Of a stretch of DNA of 64,000 nucleotides, positions 23,701 through 34,300 are shown in pieces; positions within the stretch are counted from its first letter, which is position 1; every line of letters starts with the position of its first letter. This stretch comes from Sabellastarte sp. h YS-2021 (lineage: Eukaryota; Annelida; Polychaeta; Sabellida; Sabellidae). A program made the position numbers and the translations under genes. The stretch lies in the NCBI GenBank assembly GCA_964017235.1, contig OZ024928.1:85369566-85433565 (forward strand). Direction: 5' to 3'. The notes below the pieces were generated by a model that had not been told where the DNA came from, made no database searches, and worked only from the letters and a program-made list of their open reading frames with translations.

Positions 23701-25041
23701 TTTTCTTTAAATAAGTTGTTCACTTACTTTTGGGTCATCTATAACATAGTAAAGTTGCAGACCTGTAGCTCATTGCGTACTGAGTAATAGCTACTTTGAG
23801 GTTTTCTCTGTTGAGTAAATCTGTTGTAACTTGAAAACTATTGCATTTAAAATATTTTCTATAAATATGTTGTTCCAATACTTTTGGGTCAGCTATAACA
23901 TAGTGAAATTTAAGACCTGTATGTAATGGCATAGCTGAGTAATAGCTACTTTCAGGTTCTGACTGTTGAGTAAATCAGTTGTAGCTTGAAAACTAATGCA
24001 TTTAGAGTATTTTGTTTAAATATGTTGTTCACCTGTTTTGGGGTCAGCTATAACATAGTGAAATTGCAGACCTGCAGGTCATGGCATAGCTGAGCAAAAG
24101 CTACTTTCAAGTTCTCACTGTTGAGTAAATCAGTTGTAACTTGAAAACTATTGCATTTAGACTATTATCTTTCAATATGTTGTTCAGCTACTTTTCGGCA
24201 GCTATAATATAGTAAAGTTGCAGACCTGTAGCTCATTGCATAGCCGAGGAATAGCTACTTTGAGCTTTTCTCTGTTGAGTAAATCAGCTGTAACTTGAAA
24301 ACCATTGCATTTAGAGAATTTTGTTTAAATATCTTATTTATCTACTTTTGAATAAGCTATAACATAGTAAAATGGCAGACATGTAGCTTATGGCATAGCT
24401 TAGTAATAGCTATTCTCAGATACTCACTGTCAAGTAAATCAGTTGTAACTTGAAAACTATTACAGTATTTCTTTAAATATGTTATTCACCTACTTTTGTG
24501 TGAGCTATATTATATTAAAATTGGAGCCCTATAACTGATTGCATAGCTGAGCAAATGCTACTTTGAGATTCTCGCTGTTGAGTAAATCAGTTGTAACTGG
24601 AAAAGTATTTGCAGTATTTCCTTTAAATATGTTTTTAACCTACTTTTTATGCCTAAACAGTTACCTTGTTACTTTACTTCTGAATACCATTTGCAGGGCA
24701 CAACGTTTGTGTCCTTCTGTCACTTCTCCTCTGAAACTCAAAACACAGTCAGCTGACACAGAGCCCGTTCAGGGGCACTGATTGCTTGTTTATAAATTCG
24801 ACAGTTATTCAGTGTCAGCATGAATAGTACTTGGCGATTAGCTGGCATGAAATATTTGGAGTCATGACATCCTAAACTAAATTGATCCTTTCGAAATTGA
24901 GAGGCTCTAGTTACACAGAGTCTACGGTATAACTTTTTAAGAGTTTACAAATGTTATAAAGCAGATTTTTCATGCGCATAAGTGGTATATTTAGTTTTAT
25001 TACTGGTTGTGTTTGTACACTTTAGTTTTTTGTCTTGACAG

Positions 25042-25152
25042 GTTGGGGTAGAGAAATTGTATTTAGGAGCACAACTGTTGAAGGAAAACGAGTAGGAGAT
25101 GTGTACTATTTCAGCCCAGAAGGAAAGAAATTTGTTAGTATTCCTCATATTT
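25042..25152 (+). CDS. Coding exon 6: MBD core, residues 221-258
   Basis: The acceptor is TTGTCTTGACAG. The peptide begins GWGREIVFRS and runs through GDVYYFSPEGKKF, unmistakably the central strands of a methyl-CpG-binding domain. R229 aligns with the first arginine finger (MeCP2 R111) and D240 with MeCP2 D121. V252 stands where MBDs usually have the second arginine finger (MeCP2 R133). The donor used here, T|GTATTT at 25153, is weak. It is preferred because it keeps phase 1 for exon 7 and gives exactly the usual 20-residue spacing from KKF to the terminal TISLDCF strand. A donor at 25138 (A|GTATTC) also phases but would delete about five residues. Confidence 0.85.
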
Positions 25153-25284
25153 GTATTTATACAGATTCAGAAACAGAACTTATTATGCTGCAGATAGTGG
25201 TGTGAACGATAAACCAGATGTCGGTTTTTCGTTTCGTTGTGGCAAAAACAACAGAATTCGAAAAAAAATTTGGGAGTCGGTTAT

Positions 25285-26296
25285 TACCCCACAGCCCTTA
25301 AGGGCTGTCGGGGTATTGTTTTCACCCATGGTGGGCGGGCGGCGGGAAAAAGTTTGTCCGGGCTGTATCTCAGAAACCGTAAGGTGTAGGAAGTTGATAC
25401 TTGGTAGGGACATTGGTTAGGGGGTGTAGGTGTGCAACGTCATGGTCTGACCTTGATTTGACCTTTGACCTTGCAGTAGTGACCTTGAGTTTGAAAATCT
25501 TGTCCGGGCTATATCTCGGAAACTGTAAGGTGTAGGAAGTTGATACTTGGTAGGGACATTGGTTAGGGGATGTAGTTGTGCAACGTCATGGTCTGACCTT
25601 GATTTGACCTTTGACCTTGCCGTAGTGACCGTGACCTATAAAATCTTGTCCGGGCTATATCTCGGAAACCGTAAGGTGTAGGAAGTTGATATTTGGTAGG
25701 GACATTGGTTAGGGGGTGTAGGTGTGCAACGTCATGGTCTGACCTTGATTTGACCTTTGACCTTGCTGTAGTGACCTTGACCTATAAAATCTTGTCCGGG
25801 CTATATCTCGGAAACTGTGAGGTGTAGGAAGTTGATACTTAATAGGGACATTGGTTGGGGGTGTAGGTGTGCAACGTCATGGTCTGACCTTGATTTGACC
25901 TTGTCGTAGTGACCTTGACCTTTAAAATCTTGTTGCACGTTTGGGTCTGTCTTTTGATGCAGGTTAAGCACTGTTAAAGTAATATTAGAATTTATTAAGA
26001 ATTTTACTTTTACAACTTCCCATTGTAAGAGATGGAATTTCATCAAGTGAACCACAGATTTCCACAGATTGCTGTCATCTTGTTATTGAATTATCGTGTT
26101 TTAATACTTCATCTTTACATGCATTATCTTTCTTTTAGACGTTATTTTCTCTATTTAAACATATTTTGGACCTTTATATAACTGACAGTGCTCTGAAAGT
26201 ATCCTGAACTTTGTACTGATACAGTACTTCTGTATCTCATGATGTTCAAAATAAATCCCTAGGCTGTGGGGTACGGGCATCTCTGATGCTATTTTT
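25285..26296 (+). mobile_element. Helentron-like element, family 5 (TACCCCACAGCC cap)
   Basis: The cap at 25285-25315 is TACCCC + perfect palindrome ACAGCCCTTAAGGGCTGT + C + GGGGTA. A GGCGGGCGGCGGG tract and four units of about 147 bp follow. The arm recurs as AGGCTGTGGGGTA (26261-26273), then hairpin GCATCtctGATGC (26277-26289) and TATTTTT. It lies just after exon 6, starting 132 bases past the donor. Confidence 0.7.
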
Positions 26297-27019
26297 GAAA
26301 ACATTGTTATTTTAGGCTTTCTTATGGCTGATAGTTCGTCAAAACAACCAAAAGTGTACATATTTGGTGAAATATGTTTTATTTTACTTTATACTGTGCA
26401 AAAATAACATTTTAGAACTTAATAATATCTTGTGAAAGACATTTCCTTCTGTAAATCATGGCTCATATACCCTCGTGGTTAACTTTCACCATATCAGTGA
26501 GAAGCTTATGAAATACTGGATTTTGTTCATTTCAAAGCCCCGGTAACTAGTTTTGACTTTTGCAACCAATCCCACCACTAGCTCCACATAGGATAAATTG
26601 TAATAATTAAGCGTCCCTGAAAGGGCGCTTATTTGTTTTCGCCTCAGTTTCGCTGCCGCTGCCGCCGCATTATGGTCTCCCTTGAATATCTCCCTTATTA
26701 TTAGGTTTCAAACCATATTTGGCAGTTATATACCTTAGGCGTGGGAAAATTTTTCTGCATGCTTAAATTTGACCTTTGACCTTTATGAAGGTCACATGAT
26801 CAAAAACAAATTTTTGAAGTACACCCCCCCCCCCCGTCATCGCAGTTCAGGAAAAACTACTTGCTACAGAGCCTTATAATTTGACACACCTGTTCATACT
26901 ATCGAAAACGCGAGCTGATTAGATTTTGGGAGCAATCCCTTGAAAAATGTGTCATTTATGAGTGATTTTCTGACACCTTCCAATCTGAAAGCCTTAAATT
27001 TAGGCCAACCCCCCTATTA

Positions 27020-28320
27020 TCTTCTTAAGTATTGCATTTAGAGCTATAAAATGTACTGGGAGGTAATAGGAAACCATATGTGGAGAGTCTAAATAGCCGG
27101 TCAGTTTTACCCCACGGCCCCCCCTTATGGGTCAAACTGGGGTCATAAAATAGCTGATTTTGAGTTTTTGCCTTATATCTCTTTTATTGTTGCTTTTATA
27201 GCTTCAGAATATATTAAGAGGTATTGGGAAAGCATATGTGGAGAGTCTAAATAGCCGGTCAGTTTTACCCCCCGACCCCCCCTTATGGGCCAAACTGGGG
27301 TCATAAATAGCTGCTTTGGAGTTTTTGCCTTATATCTCCTTTATTGTTGCTTTTATAGCTTCAGAATGTATTAAGAGGTATTGGGAAAGCATATGTGGAG
27401 AATCTAAATAGCCGGTCAGTTTTATCCCCAACCCCCCCTTATAGGTCAAACTGGGGTCATAAAATAGTTGCTTTGGAGTTTTGCCTTATATCTCCTTTAT
27501 TGTTGCTTTTATACCTTCAGAATGTATTAAGAGGTATTGGGAAAGCGTATATGGAGAGTCTAAATAGCCGGTCAGTTTTACCCCCCCACCCCCCCTTATG
27601 GGTCAAACTGGGGTCATAAAATAGCCGATTTTGAGTTTTTGCCTTATATCTCCTTTATTGTTGCTTTTATAGCTTCAGAATATATTAAGAGGTATTGGGA
27701 AAGCATATGTGGAGAGTCTAAATAGCCGGTCAGTTTAACCCCCCGACCCCCCCTTATGGGCCAAACTGGGGTCATAAATAGCTGCTTTGGAGTTTTTGCC
27801 TTATATCTCCTTTATTGTTGCTTTTATAGCTTCAGAATGTATTAAGAGGTATTGGGAAAGCATATGTGGAAAATCTAAATAGCCGGTCAGTTTTATCCCC
27901 CAACCTCCCCCCCTTATGGGTCAAACTGGGGTCATAAAATAGTTGCTTTGGAGTTTTGCCTTATATCTCCTTTATTGTTGCTTTTATACCTTCAGAATGT
28001 ATTAAGAGGTATTGGGGAAGCATATGTGGAGAGTCTAAATAGCCGGTCAGTTTTACACACCCCCCCCCCACCCCCACCCCCTATGGGTCAAACTGGGGTC
28101 ATAAAATAGTTGCTTTGGAGTTTTGCCTTATATCTCCTTTATTGTTGCTCTGATGCCTTCAGAATGTATTAAGAGGTATTGGGAAAGCATATGTGGAGAG
28201 CCTAAATAGCCGGTCAGTTTTAAAACCCCCCTCCCAGCCCCCCCCCCCCCCCCCCCCCCCCCGTTATGGGTCAAACTGGGGTCATAAAATAGCTGATTTT
28301 GAGTTTTTGCCTTATATCTC
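27020..28320. repeat. About 157-bp tandem repeat, 8 copies, with C-rich tracts
   Basis: The marker TAAATAGCCGGTCAGTTTTA recurs about every 157 bases from 27094 to 28204, followed by a C-rich tract of variable length and TATGGGTCAAACTGGGGTCAT. One tract at about 28237-28262 is almost pure C and is the most length-variable part. A further copy follows the DIRS at 34518-34730. Confidence 0.85.
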
Positions 28321-28324
28321 CTTT

Positions 28325-28516
28325 TTTATTGCGTTAATACATCCTATCCAATGGACAATTGCTTTACCGGTCGGCGCGACCGGTCCCGCCAAACGCCAGA
28401 AAAAGACGTCTTGTATAGAATACCGGCAGGACCGGTCAAGAGAGTGCATTCGCCAGGTGACGCATCGTATTTCCTCTTCCTGTCTAGACATCGTGACGTC
28501 ATAGCATCTTTTTCGT
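28325..28516 (+). repeat. DIRS left inverted terminal repeat
   Basis: It matches the reverse complement of 34301-34517. The best-matching part starts at CCTATCCAATGGACAATTG and runs through two ACCGGT motifs to AGCATCTTTTTCGT. The outermost bases differ between the two ends, as in other DIRS elements. Confidence 0.85.
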
Positions 28517-28628
28517 TTGGCGCGTGGAGAGTGAAGACGTGTTTTCAACGACAAGGAATTTTTGGTTTTATACCGAACGCAACTGCTTTAATTCATCTTT
28601 GAAGTAGTTATTATTATTATCTACGACT

Positions 28629-30529
28629 ATGTCATCACCAGGACAAAGACCAGGTTCATGTGGACACGCTATGGCTGGGTTTGACTCCCACTCCAACTGT
28701 GCACGGTGTAGGGACAAAGGGCTAGGCGACGACCCCTGCGTCCTGAAGAAGGAATGCCTTGTCTGTAAAGGGTTTACCCCTGAGCAGGTGCTGCAGTTGG
28801 CTACACCAACCTACAAGGACAGAAAAGACAAGAAGACTACCTCATCCACTCTCGTGGACCCAGCACACGTTAGCATACTGGGTAAAGTGGAGAAGGTGAA
28901 GGCTGTGCAGTCGACCCCTACCAGACGAAGACGAAGCGTACTGAGTCTCCCAAGCCGTCTGCCAGCAAGAAGAGATCTTCAAGTAGTAAGCCATCATCTG
29001 AAGATCTTAAACAACTTGATGACAAGTGGGCAGAAACATTCTCCGGACTTGAGGTGATGCTACTGGCCAAGACCTTCACAATGCCGGTTGAACCGGTTGT
29101 GAAGCCGGTTGTGACTCCCACTCAGAAGCCCTTTTTTGACCCTGGTGCCTCCACCAGCAGTCTAACTGTGGAGAAGAGTCTGCCAGTTGAGAAATCCGGT
29201 CCCTGCCTTGACCAGGCTACCGGTATTGCTGTAGAGGAGATGCAGACTGCCACCCAGCCCCTTGGGGCTCCCGGTGCAGGGATAGCAACCCAGCCTGTTC
29301 AGGCCCCCGGTTCGTTCCCAGAGGTTCAGCCCACCGGTGATGTAGATCTCAGTGCAGCCTCTGACAGTGAAGCTGACCAGTTCAGCGAAACCGGTTCCCT
29401 GGATGGTGACATCCACCGGGACCGGTCAGCAGACAAGGATGCCTCCAGAGATGACCCTGAGACTGAACCCACTGAGGAGGCTAACTACAGGGAAACCATG
29501 AGGGGTGTGAGGAGTTTCATGAACTGGCACAGGGTTCCTGAGTTCGAAACTGTGTCCTCTACTGCAGATGACAACCCTTTTGCCGGTACACGTGTCCAGC
29601 CAACTGGTAAAGTCAGTGTGAAACTTCCGGTGGACGACTGGTTGTGCAGGAAGATGTCCAGTCTTAACCTCACAATCAAGGAAGGCTACCCCACCAGGAA
29701 CACTGACAACACGGGCCTAATGAAGGATCAGTTCATCAAAACCCCTAGACCTTCTAGATGGTATGGGATGCATGCTGAAAAAGACAGTGAGAGTTCTGCA
29801 GTTCGTATCTGGTCACCGGATCCGGCTAAACTCAACCACTCTTTCAGCAGGATTGCCAGAAGAAACTTGCCTTCTGCTCCACCCTCCGGGGCCTTCAGTC
29901 AGGATCTCCTCAGACGCTGGGAGAGGGCAGCTCGTGAACAGACAATAATGTGCAACCAGGCTGCTGGTTTGTCAAGGTGTTTGACCAGGGTTCAAGACTC
30001 TATGAACTCTCAGTTAAAAACCCTGCGTCTGGACAGTAAGGGGAAGTCATCTGAGAAGGCGAAGCAAGCTGTTAGTGAATTGGAGTATTTGACCACTTTC
30101 AACCGGTCAGTATCTCAAGCAATGGCCAGGACTATGCAAGATCTTTCAGAAGCAGTCTTTATCAACATGGCCAACTTCACCCTTGCTCGCAGGGATAGTT
30201 ACCTGGACTATTTACATGCGGGGGTGAAGCAAGATACTGTGCACGCCTTGAGAACGTCTCCGGTTCATCTGAATGCTTTATTCCCGGACCAGCTTATAAC
30301 AAAAGCTGAAGAAGTCGGTAAGAGTGAGGAGAGGCGTTCTTCCGGTACTTCACACCGACAACAATGTCGCTTTCACCCATATGCAAGTGACAAGTCGACT
30401 AGCCATCACACCGACAAGAAGAACGTCCCTGCTTGGAAACAAATCAAGGACAAGCAGCAAGCTAGAAGTCGTGACAAAGCCTCCACTTTCTCCCAGAAGC
30501 CGGCTAAGGGGTCCAAGTCTCATAAATGA
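28629..30529 (+). CDS. gag: DIRS Gag-like ORF1, broken by one frameshift near 28.9 kb
   Basis: The first part (28629-29057) begins MSSPGQRPGSCGH and has a Cys/His cluster, HSNCARCRDKGLGDDPC then CLVC, resembling the N-terminal zinc-like motif of DIRS Gag proteins. The frame that fits the rest of Gag changes at about 28890-28920: reading continues in another frame through a Ser/Lys-rich stretch and the open run to 30529. The main part holds Ser/Thr/Glu-rich sequence, then a helical segment (about 29840-30240) likely to be the capsid-like region, and a basic tail. The change could be a one-base indel that disables the copy, or a programmed shift. Gag should package element RNA in the cytoplasm. 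Confidence 0.7.
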
Positions 30530-32825
30530 CAGTTACTGTGTAAATTCTGTGACCGGTCAGATGAACTCTGTATGTGTTACCGGTCAGGGAGACTTGGACT
30601 CAGTACCTGTGGCAGCAAAGAACAGCAAAGTGACTTTAAATGTAGACTCTCATGTTGCAAATGCTCATATTGTCACCGGGTTGCCACAAAGGAAAGGCGT
30701 AAATCCCACCTTTTGTCAAATGTACACAGAAATAAAATATGTGAAAAATGTTTTTTTGTGTAGGTCACTTGTGTTCTGTAAATCCTGTCACCAATGCCCA
30801 ACATGCTGTTATAGATCCTCCTGTAGGGGCGAGGTTAAACCAGTGTTGGGAGAAATGGGAAGCCTTGGGTTCGAGTCCAAAGGTAGTCACAACACTGAGG
30901 GAGAGTTATACTCTTCCGTTCCGGTTCAGACCCCACTTGACAAGGTCACCGACTGTAATAAGCAACTACCACAATCCCACCAAACAGTCCTTCCTTGTGG
31001 AGGCACTGTATCAGCTGATAAACAAAAATGCAGTCGAACCGGTACAAAATCAGAATTCACTAGGTTTTTACAACCGGCTATTTTTGGTACCCAAACCCAA
31101 CAACCGGTGGCGACCCATCCTGGACCTCAGCACCTTGAACACCTTTTTAAACACAGAGTCGTTCAACATGGAGACCCCAGAGACAATAAGAACCTCCCTA
31201 CAAGCAGGGGAGTGGGTCACATCCATAGATTTCAAAGACGCATACTTCCACATACCAATTCACAGTCAGTCCAGGAAGTACATGCGTTTTCACATCCAGG
31301 GTCGGTCCTACCAGTTCAAGGCCCTACCCTTTGGTCTGTCCACAGCTCCCATGGAGTTCACAGTGGTGGCCAAAGAGGTCAAACTCATGGCACTTCAGAA
31401 GGGTATAAGGACCCACCAGTACCTAGACGACTGGCTGGTGAGAGCCTCTACCCACGACACTTGTCTCCAGCATACTCAAACCCTGGTCACACTTTGTCAG
31501 GAACTAGGGTGGCTGGTGAACAAGGAAAAATCAGAGCTGGTCCCCAAACAGGTCTTCAACTTCGTAGGTTACCAGTTCGACCTGAAAGAGGGCAAGGTCA
31601 GACCAACAGGAGAACGTTGGCAGACCTTGACAGACAAGATCAGATCCATACTGTCGGATCCGGTTTGCCCGGTCCGACAATTCATGTCCCTCATAGGTCT
31701 GCTCACAGCAACAGAAAAGCAGGTCCACTTAGGGCGACTACACATGAGACCCATACAGTGGCGCTTGAAAAACAACTGGAGGGTCCCAGAATCACTGGAA
31801 AAGGTGATCCCGGTCCCCAAGTCCCTCCACCCCCATCTAAGGTGGTGGCTGGAGGAAGGCAATGTGCTACTAGGTCGACCATTACACCCTCTAAAACATG
31901 CTCTGCAAATTTTTACAGACGCATCAAAAGAAGGGTGGGGCGCTCACTTAGACGAGCACACTGCAAGGGGAACTTGGTCCCTTCCAGAGAGCAAGCTTCA
32001 CATAAACCACTTAGAGCTAAAAGCAGTGTTTCTAGCTCTAAAAGAGTTTCGAACCCTCTGTTACAACAAGACAGTACTGATAGCTACAGACAACACAACA
32101 GTGGTTGCCTATATCAACAAAGAGGGGGGGATGAAGTCGGGATCTCTGTGTGCCCTACTGTGGCGAATCCTGTCCTGGTGTACCAGACAGCAGATAACCC
32201 TCAGGGCACGTCACATCCCCGGCCGGCTGAACGTGATAGCAGACAAGCTATCCAGACTTGGCCAGACCATTCAAACAGAGTGGTCACTTCATCCAGAAGT
32301 GTTCCAAGCTGTATGCTCAAGGTGGCATCAGCCACAAGTGGACCTGTTTGCCACCAGGTTCAACAACAAACTGCCACAGTTTGTGTCACCGGTGCCGGAC
32401 CCCCAGGCTTGGGCAGTGGATGCACTCAGTCTCTCCTGGGAGGACCTGGACCCATATGCCTTTCCACCAGCGGCCATCTTGGGCAAAGTGGTGGAGAAGT
32501 TACAGGACTACCCTTGCAACAGGATAATTCTGATTGCCCCAGGGTGGCCAAACATGCCCTGGTTCTGGGATCTAGTGGCAATGTCCAGTCAAATCCCACT
32601 GTGCCTACCCAACATACCAAACCTGGTATCTCAGCCATTCAACCAGGTCCTTCACAGGAACCTGTCAAATCTGAACTTACATGCCTGGCTCCTAGAGCCT
32701 CAGCAATCAAGGAGCAGGGCTTCTCTGAGGCAGTGGCAGCACGAATTGAGGCTCCTCAAAGAAGATCAACCAGATCTGTCTATGAGGCAAAGTGGACCAT
32801 TTTTACAAAAGTGGTGCCTCAGTAA
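30324..32825 (+). other. Second 833-codon open frame overlapping the DIRS Gag tail and Pol
   Basis: This frame is free of stop codons for 2.5 kb on the same strand, across the end of Gag, the Gag-Pol spacer, RT, RNase H and the MT-like region, and ends where the recombinase domain begins. The product is basic and rich in Ser, Pro, Arg and Gln with no recognised domain. It is probably not a classic gene. Yet the absence of stops requires that no Pol codon ending in T be followed by a codon starting AA, AG or GA for nearly 700 codons, which is more than base composition easily explains. Confidence 0.35.
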
Positions 32826-33768
32826 TCAGGTGGACTTCAGGGCACCAACTCTGAAAGCCATTGCTGACTTCCTCCTGCACTTGTTTCAGGACAAGAAGTT
32901 GCAACCAGGCACTATTGATGGCTACAGATCAGCCATTGCTGACAAACTGGGCAATTCCACCATTAATGTCAGCAAGGATGAAAATCTCACTCGTCTCCTG
33001 GACAGTTTCCATAGAGACAGACCCAAGGGCAGGAGGGGCATCCCCTCCTGGAACCTTTCTCTGGTGCTTCACCAGCTGACAAAGGCTCCCTTTGAACCCC
33101 TAAAAGAGGCCTCCTTAAAACATCTGACCTTCAAGACTGTTTTCTTGCTGGCCTTAGGTTCTGGTAAACGCAGGAGTGAGATCCATGCTTGGGTACATAA
33201 GAACATCAGACACCAGTCAGACTGGTCCAAGGTGTCCCTGTACCCCTCACCCAGCTTCCTTGCCAAGAACCAGCTGGCTAAGGAGGGTCCAGATAGTGTG
33301 GCTCCAGTGGTTATTCCAGCCCTGGCACCATCTCTGGATAAATCACTCAAGGGAGACAGGTCCCTATGTCCAGTTAGAGCCCTGCGCTACTACTTGGACA
33401 GAACTGCAGATCTCAGGCAGAATAAGGAGTTAGTCTTTGTCTCCTTCAAGAAGGGTTTTGACAAAGACATCTCACCTGCCACCATCTCCTCATGGATCAA
33501 ACAGACTGTGATTCTGTGCTATGAGCTCTCTGACCAGGAGGCCCTCACCTTACATCAGGTTAAAGCCCATGATGTTAGGGCCTTTGCTGCCTCTAAGGCT
33601 TTCCAATCAGGGATCTCCTTAGATCAGATCTTGTCAGCCTGCCACTGGAAATCTCACAACACCTTCACCCAATTTTATTTGAAGGATGTTGCCTGGGCAG
33701 ACTCAGAGCTTTTCCACCTGGGACCTGTAGTGGCTGCCCAACAGGTGCACCACCAGGCCCAGAAGTGA
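30748..33768 (+). CDS. pol: DIRS Pol: RT, RNase H, MT-like region, tyrosine recombinase (1006 aa)
   Basis: An intact ORF. The RT lies at about residues 80-300, with motif A (FKDAYFHIPI), motif B (PFGLSTAPMEF) and the catalytic YLDD at about 225. RNase H starts at about 388 with FTDASKEGWGAHL, then ELKAVFLALKEF, ATDN and a final Asp (IADKLSR). Residues about 530-640 (VDLFATRFNNKLP, DALSLSW, YAFPPAAIL) match the Dam-methyltransferase-like region known from DIRS Pol. The tyrosine recombinase fills the C-terminal third: Arg at about 808-809 (GSGKRRSEI), HDVR at 941-944, and the nucleophile Tyr at about 977 (FTQFYL). The RT copies the RNA and the recombinase inserts the circular DNA. All key residues are present, so the protein could still be active. 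Confidence 0.92.
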   Translation: MFFCVGHLCSVNPVTNAQHAVIDPPVGARLNQCWEKWEALGSSPKVVTTLRESYTLPFRFRPHLTRSPTVISNYHNPTKQSFLVEALYQLINKNAVEPVQNQNSLGFYNRLFLVPKPNNRWRPILDLSTLNTFLNTESFNMETPETIRTSLQAGEWVTSIDFKDAYFHIPIHSQSRKYMRFHIQGRSYQFKALPFGLSTAPMEFTVVAKEVKLMALQKGIRTHQYLDDWLVRASTHDTCLQHTQTLVTLCQELGWLVNKEKSELVPKQVFNFVGYQFDLKEGKVRPTGERWQTLTDKIRSILSDPVCPVRQFMSLIGLLTATEKQVHLGRLHMRPIQWRLKNNWRVPESLEKVIPVPKSLHPHLRWWLEEGNVLLGRPLHPLKHALQIFTDASKEGWGAHLDEHTARGTWSLPESKLHINHLELKAVFLALKEFRTLCYNKTVLIATDNTTVVAYINKEGGMKSGSLCALLWRILSWCTRQQITLRARHIPGRLNVIADKLSRLGQTIQTEWSLHPEVFQAVCSRWHQPQVDLFATRFNNKLPQFVSPVPDPQAWAVDALSLSWEDLDPYAFPPAAILGKVVEKLQDYPCNRIILIAPGWPNMPWFWDLVAMSSQIPLCLPNIPNLVSQPFNQVLHRNLSNLNLHAWLLEPQQSRSRASLRQWQHELRLLKEDQPDLSMRQSGPFLQKWCLSNQVDFRAPTLKAIADFLLHLFQDKKLQPGTIDGYRSAIADKLGNSTINVSKDENLTRLLDSFHRDRPKGRRGIPSWNLSLVLHQLTKAPFEPLKEASLKHLTFKTVFLLALGSGKRRSEIHAWVHKNIRHQSDWSKVSLYPSPSFLAKNQLAKEGPDSVAPVVIPALAPSLDKSLKGDRSLCPVRALRYYLDRTADLRQNKELVFVSFKKGFDKDISPATISSWIKQTVILCYELSDQEALTLHQVKAHDVRAFAASKAFQSGISLDQILSACHWKSHNTFTQFYLKDVAWADSELFHLGPVVAAQQVHHQAQK

Positions 33769-34144
33769 GGAGATATTGTATATATGTAAATATGTACATA
33801 TTGTAAATATGTTAGATATGTACATAATGTAAATATGTTGAATGTACATATATTAAAAAAAACAAACAAAAAAAACTGTGACTTGCTTCCCTTGGGAAGT
33901 TTATTCTTCTGGGACTGAACTCAGCCCCTCTCTCTCTATCTTTCCCTTCTCAAACCAACTCTGGAAGGAAAGAAAAAGGGGGGGGCAACGTCGGTAGACT
34001 CCCGGTTAACCGGTGAGTTGGTGGCCGACCTTGACCTGTCAGGGTTCTCTGACCCTAGGTCAAATGGGCCTGTACTATTTTGTTTTATTATGAGTTCACA
34101 GAAGTCCCTAGCTGCTTACCCGCCTACCAAGCGGTAGTTATTCA

Positions 34145-34245
34145 GCAATTGTCCATTGGATAGGATGTATTAACGCAATAAAATTGCAAATTTAATAAGT
34201 AAATTAAATTTTTATAAGTTAATACCCTATCCAATGGACAGGCAA
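34145..34245 (+). repeat. DIRS internal complementary region (ICR)
   Basis: 34145-34180 is the reverse complement of the left outer end. 34182-34245 is the reverse complement of the right outer end. The two meet at AATAAAATTGCAA. This arrangement is the hallmark by which DIRS elements rebuild their ends and circularise. Confidence 0.9.
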
Positions 34246-34300
34246 GGCCCACCCAACCGGCTCCGCTATCAGTTTACTAGGGGTCTTACTAGGACTAGAC

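Larger units (their letters stand above)
14590..24790 (+). mobile_element. Nested composite: outer family 7 element split by several later insertions
   Basis: The outer element starts near 14590 with the block that follows the family 7 cap elsewhere (CGTCCACGTGAACA...CTCCAAAA, ACATGCTGTT, ACCCCCACC), but without the cap palindrome. It continues as a 153-bp tandem core. It ends with arm copy GTCAGCTGACA (24748-24758), a hairpin (GCCC...GGGC) and GATTGCTTGTTT at about 24790. It is interrupted by family 6 (14937-15590), family 8 (16927-18459), a hAT element (19188-23171) and a family 8 fragment (about 23220-23700). This one composite makes up most of intron 5. Confidence 0.55.

Noticed and set aside
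28193..28504. Proline-rich ORF across the DIRS left end
   Set aside because: It is produced by the poly-C tract of the tandem repeat running into the ITR.
33069..33350. Minus-strand ORFs within Pol
   Set aside because: Short antisense shadows of a well-supported recombinase domain.
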